From JAFGQJ01 sp964495755 (GTDB taxonomy: Bacteria > Spirochaetota > Spirochaetia > SZUA-6 > DRHE01), in assembly GCA_964495755.1 (NCBI GenBank), contig CAZBXU010000184.1, forward strand, positions 1-6,630: a DNA stretch of 6,630 nt, written 5' to 3'. The position numbers were made by a program, and so were the translations under genes. This document shows, piece after piece, positions 1-5,709 of the stretch. The notes under the pieces were generated by a model that was not told the DNA's origin, made no database searches, and saw only the letters and a list, made by a program, of their open reading frames with translations. Position 1 is the first letter of the stretch, and the number at the start of each line of letters is the position of its first letter.

Positions 1-2
1 CC

Positions 3-695
3 AGGACCGCCCACGCCGCCATGCGGGCTGCGGAGGCACATCTCCTGCCTCTAAAGGCTTGCGTATACCTGGGAACTTCAATCAAACCTTTGGATGAAGA
101 GCCCGTCGATCTCGGTGACGTCGAGCGTATCCTGTCTCGCCCCCACCTCGATCTGGAAACAAACCTGCTGCTGATCCGTATTCTGACCAAGCTGCTGCGA
201 AACCCCGATGCCGAGATGGCGCTGTTCTCCGCAGAAAGCATCAATATGATCGAAAACCGCTACACCAAGCGGATCGAAGCGCTCAAGGGTAAGCTGAAAG
301 AAAAAGCAAGTGTCGATGTACTCCGTTCTTTAGCACAGCAGTATTTCGAACTGGCTCAGATGCACCCCGGATCGATTCGCAATTTCTATCTGCGGGAAGC
401 CTTCGGATACATCAAGAAGCTCAACAAGCTGAAACGTCTCGGTAGGCGGGATGTCGTTCTTCTGGTCCGACTTCTCCTTGCCCTTGGTCTGACAGATCAG
501 GCCAAACGGATCATCGACCAGCTCACCGACCGGAAAAATCTCTCGTATCTTTTGCTTGAAGCGGAGGTTGCCTTCAAGAGAAAGGATATCACCAGCGTTC
601 AGAAGCTCTGCGATCGTCTCAAGACAGAACGTCAGCACCTGGATCAGGAGAGCCAGGCATTCCTATCGTACTGGTTTGAGGAAACCATTGACTGA
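3..695 (+). CDS. PelE-like helical-repeat protein, 3' part (5'-truncated by window edge)
   Basis: The frame is open from base 3 to the TGA at 693-695, so the gene probably begins outside the window. An ATG at 21 is available but has no ribosome site that I can see. The visible 230 residues have no signal peptide or membrane span. A charged helical stretch (NPDAEMALFSAESINMIE, encoded about 201-254) is followed by roughly 110 residues of paired amphipathic helices (about 315-635), which look like degenerate TPR repeats. Its position directly before pelF, overlapping it by 8 nt, is where PelE sits in the pelABCDEFG order. PelE is known as an inner-membrane protein with N-terminal membrane helices and a cytosolic TPR domain that helps hold the PelD-PelE-PelG-PelF synthase together. 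The TPR part would be what is seen here. The assignment rests on context and helical character, because I see no diagnostic PelE motif. It could instead be a lineage-specific TPR or HEAT protein of the same operon. Confidence 0.6.
   Translation, partial: RTAHAAMRAAEAHLLPLKACVYLGTSIKPLDEEPVDLGDVERILSRPHLDLETNLLLIRILTKLLRNPDAEMALFSAESINMIENRYTKRIEALKGKLKEKASVDVLRSLAQQYFELAQMHPGSIRNFYLREAFGYIKKLNKLKRLGRRDVVLLVRLLLALGLTDQAKRIIDQLTDRKNLSYLLLEAEVAFKRKDITSVQKLCDRLKTERQHLDQESQAFLSYWFEETID
678..682 (+). promoter_or_regulatory. Shine-Dalgarno deciding the pelF TTG start
   Basis: GAGGA lies 5-6 nt before a TTG at 688-690, inside the last codons of the preceding gene. This and the 8-nt gene overlap indicate translational coupling. 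They also explain why pelF needs no start further upstream. Confidence 0.75.
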
Positions 696-2121
696 GCGAC
701 CCACTGTCTGTTTGATCCTGGAAGGCTCCTACCCCTACATCACCGGAGGTGTTTCCGCCTGGGTTCACCAGCTGATCCGCTATCTCGAGGATATCAATTT
801 CGTGCTGTACACCATCTCCCCTGCCAAGGATCAACCGCGGCGCTACGAGCTTCCGGCCAACGTCGTCGGTCATTCCGATATGGTACTATCGGAGCCCACC
901 CGCGGACGGCACCGGCCCGGCAACGTGCGCGCTCTGTTAGATGAGATTGTTGCGATCCATGACTCCTTGCTGCAGGGCAGTGCTCCGGAGCTGGACAAAA
1001 TAGTCCGGCAGATACCGACGGGATACTCCGTGTACGCAGACGGTATCAAAAGCGACGCCGGCTGGCGCCTTCTGACCGCCCAGAACCAGAAGAAAAATCC
1101 CGCCTATCCCTTTTCCGATTACTTCTGGGCCTGGAAATCCGCCCATGATATGATGTTCGCCGTTCTTGGCAATGCCGCTCCTGAGGCGGATCTGTACCAC
1201 CCCGTATCCACCGGTTATGCCGGATTGGCTGCCTTGACCGCCAAAATTCGAACGGGAAAGCCTCTCATACTGACCGAGCACGGTCTGTATCACAAAGAAC
1301 GGGAGATGGAAATCCGTAAGACGACCTTTGTCCGGGGCTACCAGAGGGATATGTGGATCGGGATCTTCAACAATCTCAGCCGTCTCTGTTATCGCTACGC
1401 CGATCTGATCATTGCTCTGTTCGAGCAGAACCGTCGGCTCCAGATCGAGCTCGGCGCTCCGGAGGAAAAGACCCGGGTAATTCCCAACGGGATCGATGTA
1501 CCCTTCTACTCTCAAGTTTCACGGCAGAAAAAGGATGGATTTCATGTCGGGCTGGTAGGACGGGTGGTGCCGATCAAAGACATTAAAACCTTTATCTCCA
1601 TGGCCAAGATCGTCAGCGAATCAATTCCGAAGGCGGTATTCCACTGCATCGGACCTACCGATGAGGATACAGGCTATTTCGAGGACTGCCAGATCCTGGT
1701 CGACAGCCTCAAGCTGACCGACCGCCTTCATTTTACCGGACGCCAGGACGTACGGGAGTACTACTCCTTCTTGGACGTACTGCTTCTGACCAGCGTGAGA
1801 GAAGCCCAACCCTTGGTGATCCTCGAAGCCTACTGCGCGGGCGTACCTGTAGTGGCCACCCGGGTCGGCAATGTGGCCGAACTGCTGGACTACGACGAGC
1901 GTTTCATCGCCTCTTCCAAAGATCCGGAGAAACTGGCCGCCGGTGTAAAGTACATCCACGATCATCCGGAGGAGATCGATTCGATCGTGGACAAGAACAG
2001 GGAACGGGTGGTTCGATTCTACGATCGAGACAAGGTCTTCCAAACCTACGGCGATCTGTACCGGCAGCACATCAACTCTGCTAAACCTGCCCTGCAAACA
2101 GGCGAATCCGGGGTCGGGTAA
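688..2121 (+). CDS. pelF: PelF glycosyltransferase (GT4, GT-B fold)
   Basis: This is the cytosolic glycosyltransferase of Pel polysaccharide synthesis. In the characterised system it uses a UDP-activated N-acetylhexosamine and works with the PelD/E/G membrane complex. From the TTG start the protein has 477 residues, close to the usual PelF size. The N-terminal Rossmann domain opens with the family hallmark LEGSYPYITGGVSAWV (11-26), the glycine-rich nucleotide-binding loop. EHGLYHKERE (197-206) is another typical PelF block, and IPNGID (265-270) marks the interdomain crossing. The C-terminal domain has GLVGRVVPIKDIK (288-300) and the retaining-GT4 EX7E motif with E372 and E380 (REAQPLVILEAYCAG). 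No catalytic element appears to be missing. An ATG at 556 is in frame but would add 44 residues encoded wholly inside the previous gene, with no PelF-like sequence, so I chose TTG 688 with its GAGGA. pelG follows after 2 nt. Confidence 0.95.
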   Translation: MTERPTVCLILEGSYPYITGGVSAWVHQLIRYLEDINFVLYTISPAKDQPRRYELPANVVGHSDMVLSEPTRGRHRPGNVRALLDEIVAIHDSLLQGSAPELDKIVRQIPTGYSVYADGIKSDAGWRLLTAQNQKKNPAYPFSDYFWAWKSAHDMMFAVLGNAAPEADLYHPVSTGYAGLAALTAKIRTGKPLILTEHGLYHKEREMEIRKTTFVRGYQRDMWIGIFNNLSRLCYRYADLIIALFEQNRRLQIELGAPEEKTRVIPNGIDVPFYSQVSRQKKDGFHVGLVGRVVPIKDIKTFISMAKIVSESIPKAVFHCIGPTDEDTGYFEDCQILVDSLKLTDRLHFTGRQDVREYYSFLDVLLLTSVREAQPLVILEAYCAGVPVVATRVGNVAELLDYDERFIASSKDPEKLAAGVKYIHDHPEEIDSIVDKNRERVVRFYDRDKVFQTYGDLYRQHINSAKPALQTGESGVG

Positions 2122-2123
2122 CC

Positions 2124-3500
2124 GTGGCTGGAATTGGCTTCGAGCTGCAGCGGGTCCTGCGCAAAGGCGGGATCGGCTCGTTTGTAAAGGTGGCCTTGAG
2201 CGGGATCATGATCGTCGCCGGCCCCTGGCTGTTGTCCATCGTCGGGATCTTCCTGATCGGCCGTTTCGCCGATTTCACCCTGCAGGAGGGCCGCGGCCTG
2301 TTCATGGGGGTGATCATCTACAGCTATGCCTTTAGCCTGTTCATCTTCGGCGGCAGTCATTACATCTTCACCCGGCTGCTCTCCGACCTGATCTATCTGG
2401 AGAAGAACAGGCAGGCCGCCTCCCTGCTGGTGTTCTTCTCCCTGTTCGTGATGATTCTGGCCGCAGGGATCTCGATCGTAGGAATGTCCCGGATAACGCT
2501 ACCCGGGATTTCCCATCCGCTGTTGTTCAAGACCTTTGCCGTGGCCTTCTTCGTGATCATCAACCTGGCCTGGCTGCTGATGATCTTCATCAGCCTGCTG
2601 AAAAAGTATGTAGCCATTTTCCTCGTTTTCCTCGGTGGCATGACCCTCTCGCTGATCGGAGTGCTGATATTGGGACGAATCATGGCGTTGGGGGGGGCCA
2701 TGCTCGGATTTACCGCCGGCCAGGGATTCATCGTAATCCTGCTGCTGATCATGTCCTTTCAGGAGTACCGGCCGGGTAAAGCAAAGGAAACGATCAAGGA
2801 TCTAGTGGCCTACTTTCCCAAGTATCGCTTTCTCTTCCTCTCAGGACTTTTCTACTACTGGGGCATCTGGATCGACAAGATGGTTTTTTGGGCTACCGTG
2901 GGTCAACCTGTACCCGGGACTTTCTTCAGGCTCTTCGATACCTACGATATCCCTGTATACCTGGCCAACCTAACCATGATTCCGGGCCTGGTATACTTCA
3001 TCGTGGTTCTTGAAACCGGTTTTTACACCTATCTGAAAGACTTCCTGCAATCCTTGAGCCAGGGCATCCTTGGAGACATCCGGAAGCGTAAGCAGCTTCT
3101 GTTGACCAAACTGAAGCAGGGCTTGCGGGAGCAGAGCCTGTTCCAGGGGGTTATTACTGCTGCGTTTCTGATCCTGGCACCTTCTTTGGGAAGATTGTTC
3201 GGCGGCATCGACGTAACACTTCTGCGAATCACCATGCTGGCCGTATTCTTTCAGTTGCTCTTCGTGACCGAGATGACCTTTCTCTTCTACTTCGAGCTGT
3301 ACCTCCCCTCCTTCATCGCCGCCCTTACCTACTTCGCCGTAAATTTGGCTGGATCGCTGGCAACAGTTCTTACAGGAACGGGGTTCTTCGGGCTGAGCTA
3401 TTTGGGCGCGGGGATCGCCGCCTCCCTGATCTGTGCCCTGTTTCTCTTCAAAGCTGTGCGTAAGGCGGACCGCCTGATCCTGGCCCGTTATACAACTTGA
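2124..3500 (+). CDS. pelG: PelG inner-membrane polysaccharide transporter
   Basis: PelG is the polytopic inner-membrane protein of the Pel system, distantly related to MOP/PST flippases. It is thought to move or assemble the polymer across the membrane in complex with PelD, PelE and PelF. The 458-residue product matches the usual length of about 456. It starts at GTG 2124 with MAGIGFELQRVL, the conserved PelG beginning. About a dozen hydrophobic segments follow (for example 20-46, 59-82, 100-120, 133-159, 162-184, 200-211, 232-250, 285-301, 341-357, 368-390, 394-417 and 421-442). One long basic loop (about 304-340), probably cytosolic, separates the two halves. WIDKMVFW (249-256), DTYDIPVYLANLTMIPG (272-288) and VVLETGFY (294-301) are typical PelG segments. 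The start is 2 nt after the pelF stop and lacks a strong Shine-Dalgarno, so it is probably translated by coupling. A run of eight G (2690-2697) encodes L189-G190-G191-A192. It is the last gene of the visible operon. Confidence 0.95.
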   Translation: MAGIGFELQRVLRKGGIGSFVKVALSGIMIVAGPWLLSIVGIFLIGRFADFTLQEGRGLFMGVIIYSYAFSLFIFGGSHYIFTRLLSDLIYLEKNRQAASLLVFFSLFVMILAAGISIVGMSRITLPGISHPLLFKTFAVAFFVIINLAWLLMIFISLLKKYVAIFLVFLGGMTLSLIGVLILGRIMALGGAMLGFTAGQGFIVILLLIMSFQEYRPGKAKETIKDLVAYFPKYRFLFLSGLFYYWGIWIDKMVFWATVGQPVPGTFFRLFDTYDIPVYLANLTMIPGLVYFIVVLETGFYTYLKDFLQSLSQGILGDIRKRKQLLLTKLKQGLREQSLFQGVITAAFLILAPSLGRLFGGIDVTLLRITMLAVFFQLLFVTEMTFLFYFELYLPSFIAALTYFAVNLAGSLATVLTGTGFFGLSYLGAGIAASLICALFLFKAVRKADRLILARYTT

Positions 3501-3533
3501 GAAGCAAACGAGAGCGGCGACCACCGACCGCCC
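3501..3533. other. Convergent intergenic gap between pelG and the MFS gene
   Basis: The two stop codons are separated by 33 nt. Only a 4-bp GGCG/CGCC pairing is present and there is no T-run in either direction. I see no convincing intrinsic terminator here. Confidence 0.5.
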
Positions 3534-4796
3534 TTACTCGCGGGCATCTCTCATCTTGAGGAACAGGGCGGCCATGGCTCCCAGAACGGCGGCAACTGCC
3601 GCAGCTACAAAGGCGTAGGAGTAGGATCCGCTGACAGCGGCGATCCTGCCCGCAACAAAAGGTCCAAAGACCTGGCCGACACTCAAAAAAAGGGAGATGA
3701 AACCAAAGGCCGCCGCGGCCATTCTTGCACCCAACAGGTCTCCCGCCGAAGCGGCCATGATGGCCGGAACACTCCAGGCGGTGAGGGCGAAAAAAAGGGC
3801 GGAAAGATAAAAACCGGGAACGCTGCGCCACAATCCAAACAGGGCATAGCTGGCCGCCTGTAGCAGAAATACCAGTGCCAATCCGTACTTGCGCCCGAGA
3901 CGATCGCTCACCGACCCCCAGATAAAGCCGCTGACAATACTGACCATTCCTATCGCCGACCAAAGCGATCCGGCCCGCTCAATGACAAAACCCGCTTCCG
4001 AGGTGAGGTAATCGACAAAGAAAGTGGCATAGATCACGTAGGAGAAGCCGAAAAGCAAATAGATCCCTGCGAGGTGCCAGATCTGTCCGGACTTGTAGAG
4101 CAGACTCCAATTCAAGGCCGGCCTGGGGACTGCACCGGCCACAGCCGGTCTCTCCGCGGACTGATTTCCCTTACTGCCAACCGGGGCCAATCCTTTTTGC
4201 GCCGGTGTGTTCCGCAACAGGATCAGACCGACTACAGCAACGAGGAGAGCAAACGCGGCAAAAACAAACCAGGCCTGGCGCCACCCTCCCGGGCCAAACT
4301 TCCTCAAAATACCCGGTACCAGCAATCCGGTAATGACCAGCCCGATGCTGGCTCCGCTGACAGCGATCCCCGTAGCCAGCCCTCGTCTTCTCGGCGAGAA
4401 CCAAACGGCCACGAGGGCCATAACAGGAATGTTGGCTCCTGCGCTCCCAATTCCGGTTAACGTGCGGGCAATCAAAGCGACCGGGTAACTATCGGCAAGC
4501 CCGGAGAGCAGCATGGAAGAGCTGACCACCAGCATGAAGAAAGATATAACGACCCGAGCGCCAAAGCGCGCGGCAAGAACACCGCTGATCACGGAAAAGG
4601 AGAGATATCCGATCATATTGCCGGTGGCCAGATCCGCCGCCTTCACCGCACCGATTCCCAAACCAAGCTTCATGCTGGGTAGGACCACGGTGTAGCCGAA
4701 ACGCCCCAATCCCAGAGCTCCGACGGCGATCGCCACGCTCAGGCCGACGATGATCCATCCGTAGTGAAGTTTTCTTGCCGCGCTGCTGTAACTCAA
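3534..4796 (-). CDS. Major facilitator superfamily transporter (YbfB/YjiJ-like)
   Basis: This is a secondary transporter of the inner membrane; its substrate is unknown. The 420-residue product has two six-helix bundles joined by a hydrophilic loop (about 196-227). The GRFGYTVVLPSM segment (31-42) at the end of helix 1 resembles the YbfB/YjiJ (MFS_4) group. The motif A after helix 2 is degenerate (GVLAARFGAR, 72-81, lacking the acidic residue), while its second-half copy is canonical (GSVSDRLGRKYG, 294-305). The start is uncertain. TTG 4796 has AGGGGAG five nt upstream and lies just before HYGW and helix 1. An ATG at 4883 also has a GGGAG five nt upstream and would give 449 residues, and a TTG at 4901 gives 455. 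Codons between 4883 and 4797 end in G or C only about a third of the time and include AGA, TTA, ATA and AGG. Downstream codons are strongly GC-ending, so I favour 4796. The gene stands alone, convergent with pelG and divergent from the Hsp20 gene. Confidence 0.9.
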   Translation of the reverse strand: MSYSSAARKLHYGWIIVGLSVAIAVGALGLGRFGYTVVLPSMKLGLGIGAVKAADLATGNMIGYLSFSVISGVLAARFGARVVISFFMLVVSSSMLLSGLADSYPVALIARTLTGIGSAGANIPVMALVAVWFSPRRRGLATGIAVSGASIGLVITGLLVPGILRKFGPGGWRQAWFVFAAFALLVAVVGLILLRNTPAQKGLAPVGSKGNQSAERPAVAGAVPRPALNWSLLYKSGQIWHLAGIYLLFGFSYVIYATFFVDYLTSEAGFVIERAGSLWSAIGMVSIVSGFIWGSVSDRLGRKYGLALVFLLQAASYALFGLWRSVPGFYLSALFFALTAWSVPAIMAASAGDLLGARMAAAAFGFISLFLSVGQVFGPFVAGRIAAVSGSYSYAFVAAAVAAVLGAMAALFLKMRDARE

Positions 4797-4801
4797 AATA
4801 G

Positions 4802-4808
4802 CTCCCCT
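4802..4808 (-). promoter_or_regulatory. Shine-Dalgarno for the preferred MFS start
   Basis: Read on the minus strand, AGGGGAG is followed by CTATT and then TTG (4796-4794). The spacing is a little short but the match is strong. Together with the codon-use change at this point it supports the shorter transporter. Confidence 0.5.
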
Positions 4809-4933
4809 GACAATCCCTCGTACACCAATTGCCGTACCTACTATGGAAGATTCCAAAAATAACACGGATCTGCCTTCAGTCATAGTGGCTCCCGCCGCCA
4901 ATCTTCGCTTTCCGCTATTTCAATCACTTTTAT

Positions 4934-4962
4934 TTGGAATCCGCCGAAATAATGATTATTTT
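4934..4962 (+). promoter_or_regulatory. Candidate sigma-70-type promoter for hsp20-SYLF
   Basis: TTGGAA (4934-4939) and TATTTT (4957-4962) are separated by 17 nt. Each matches four of six consensus bases. Transcription would start near 4969, giving a leader of about 85 nt before the Hsp20 ATG. The match is moderate, and position and AT-richness support it. A dedicated heat-shock sigma promoter is not evident. Confidence 0.4.
4947..4961. promoter_or_regulatory. Perfect 7-1-7 palindrome, Fur/PerR-type operator candidate
   Basis: AAATAAT-G-ATTATTT is a perfect inverted repeat with a single central base. Fur-family boxes have the same 7-1-7 layout: TGATAAT-N-ATTATCA for Fur and TTATAAT-N-ATTATAA for PerR. 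The inner five bases of each arm (ATAAT/ATTAT) match both, while the outer two do not. It overlaps the spacer and -10 of the candidate promoter, which is where a repressor would act. An AT-rich palindrome of this size could also arise by chance. Confidence 0.4.
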
Positions 4963-4978
4963 GTAGATGAGAGCAGGG

Positions 4979-5052
4979 GGCCGTTGTATACGGACCTTGA
5001 ACATCCGGTCGCCTCGTTGGAGGGACCGACAATACGCTTATTGGAGGTATTG
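4979..5052 (+). promoter_or_regulatory. Structured hsp20 leader, ROSE-like RNA thermometer candidate
   Basis: Two adjacent hairpins lie directly before the start codon. Hairpin 1 (5006-5028) pairs CGGTC with GACCG and CCTC with GAGG around a GTTG loop, leaving G5011 bulged. Hairpin 2 (5030-5052) pairs CAATAC with GTATTG and CTT with GAG (one G-T wobble) around an ATTG loop, leaving G5036 bulged. The Shine-Dalgarno GGAGG (5043-5047) is inside hairpin 2, two nt before the ATG. A weaker hairpin, CCGT/ACGG extended by GG/CC, precedes them (4979-4996). ROSE thermometers upstream of small heat-shock genes have several hairpins. Their last one pairs a U(U/C)GCU motif with the Shine-Dalgarno around a bulged G. 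Here the equivalent is ACGCT. The folding is read by eye and the thermometer role is inference. Confidence 0.5.
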
Positions 5053-5054
5053 GG

Positions 5055-5693
5055 ATGACTGAAAAGACATTCACAGTCGATCTGGGCAAAATCATGGACG
5101 AAGCCTTTCGGGTTGCCCAGAACTGTTGCGAGACTTTCGGAGAAAAGGTGACCGAAGGTTTCCCTTCAGCCGAGGAGATGCGGGAGCACTTCCGCGAAAA
5201 GTTCAAGTGGCACAGCCACGGTGATTTCTACCCCTACTATTCCTATCCGCCGATGAACATCTTCCTGACTAAGGAAAAGAGTCTGGTCTTCGAGATCGCC
5301 TTGGCTGGCTTCGAAGAGAAGGACATCGACCTGCAATTCAGAGGCGACTACCTCTACCTCTCGGTAAAGGCACCCAAAACGGCCGAGGAGGAGGAAGGCA
5401 TTCAGTATTTCAAGCGCCGGCTCAAACTGAAAAGCATCGACGAGCAGCGCTACTATGTCCCTGAGGATAAATTCGATAGAGGCAAGGTCGATGCTCGCTT
5501 TAAAAACGGTCTGCTCCGTGTGGTGATCCCCGCTCGGGAAGCGGAGAAGGAAAAGGAAGGCATCAAGGTGCGGATCGTCAAGGAAGAGGCAAAACCGGGA
5601 AAATCTGCAGGTTCTTCCAGCACCAATACGTCCACGGACAAACCCTCCGGTGCCGGACCTTCCGGGAAGAGTCAACAATCGAGAACAACCTAA
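5055..5693 (+). CDS. Hsp20/alpha-crystallin family small heat-shock protein
   Basis: This is an ATP-independent holdase that binds unfolding proteins as an oligomer in the cytoplasm. The 212-residue product has three parts. Residues 1-65 form a helical then aromatic-rich arm ending in FYPYYSYPP. The alpha-crystallin domain (about 66-160) begins MNIFLTKEK, contains VFEIALAGFEEKDIDLQFRG, and ends with the family signature FKNGLLRVVIP (149-159, the GVL-type motif). A tail follows with I170-K-V172-R-I174, matching the I/V-x-I/V anchor. The last 30 residues are a Ser/Gly/Thr/Lys-rich unstructured stretch. It is longer than the common 140-160 residues because of both the arm and the tail. The ATG at 5055 is preceded by GGAGG with a 7-nt spacer, and that site is buried in a predicted hairpin. 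The SYLF gene follows after 16 nt, so the two are probably co-transcribed. Confidence 0.95.
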   Translation: MTEKTFTVDLGKIMDEAFRVAQNCCETFGEKVTEGFPSAEEMREHFREKFKWHSHGDFYPYYSYPPMNIFLTKEKSLVFEIALAGFEEKDIDLQFRGDYLYLSVKAPKTAEEEEGIQYFKRRLKLKSIDEQRYYVPEDKFDRGKVDARFKNGLLRVVIPAREAEKEKEGIKVRIVKEEAKPGKSAGSSSTNTSTDKPSGAGPSGKSQQSRTT

Positions 5694-5696
5694 AAA

Positions 5697-5703
5697 GGGG
5701 GGA
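5697..5703 (+). promoter_or_regulatory. Shine-Dalgarno deciding the SYLF GTG start
   Basis: GGGGGGA, preceded by a run of A, lies 6 nt before GTG 5710 and just after the Hsp20 stop. It supports the GTG over an in-frame ATG at 5650, which is inside the Hsp20 gene and would hide the signal peptide behind 20 polar residues. Confidence 0.7.
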
Positions 5704-5709
5704 ACAACG

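Larger units (their letters stand above)
4797..5054. other. Divergent control region between the MFS and Hsp20 genes
   Basis: This is the only non-coding stretch of real length between intact genes. It is clearly more AT-rich in its centre (4917-4970) than the genes around it. It holds a 15-nt palindrome, a candidate rightward promoter overlapping that palindrome, and a structured leader for the Hsp20 gene. It also has a 9-bp inverted repeat, GATTCCAAA (4849-4857) with TTTGGAATC (4933-4941). I found no convincing leftward promoter and no CIRCE element. Confidence 0.6.

Noticed and set aside
556..687. Upstream in-frame ATG giving PelF an extra 44 residues
   Set aside because: The extension is entirely inside the preceding gene, is arginine-rich out-of-frame sequence, and has nothing like PelF. 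TTG 688 has a proper GAGGA and puts the GGVSAWV loop at the usual distance.
937..1515. Long minus-strand ORF opposite pelF, and similar ones opposite pelG
   Set aside because: These lie antisense to well-conserved GT4 and PelG sequence, have low-complexity or incoherent translations, and are explained by GC-rich codon bias.
3448..3963. 171-codon minus-strand ORF over the pelG-MFS junction
   Set aside because: It is a frame-shifted shadow of the transporter 3' end and runs into pelG. The in-frame transporter is clearly the coding frame.
4978..4999. Palindrome GTATAC and the TTGTATACGG stretch as a promoter -10
   Set aside because: No -35 lies at suitable distance, and the stretch fits better as part of the first leader hairpin.
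4901..5054. CIRCE element for HrcA control of the Hsp20 gene
   Set aside because: No TTAGCACTC-N9-GAGTGCTAA-like repeat is present. The only strong palindrome is the AT-rich 7-1-7 site.
5650..5709. ATG start for the SYLF gene inside the Hsp20 gene
   Set aside because: It would precede the signal peptide with 20 polar residues. GTG 5710 has a strong GGGGGGA site and gives a normal signal peptide.
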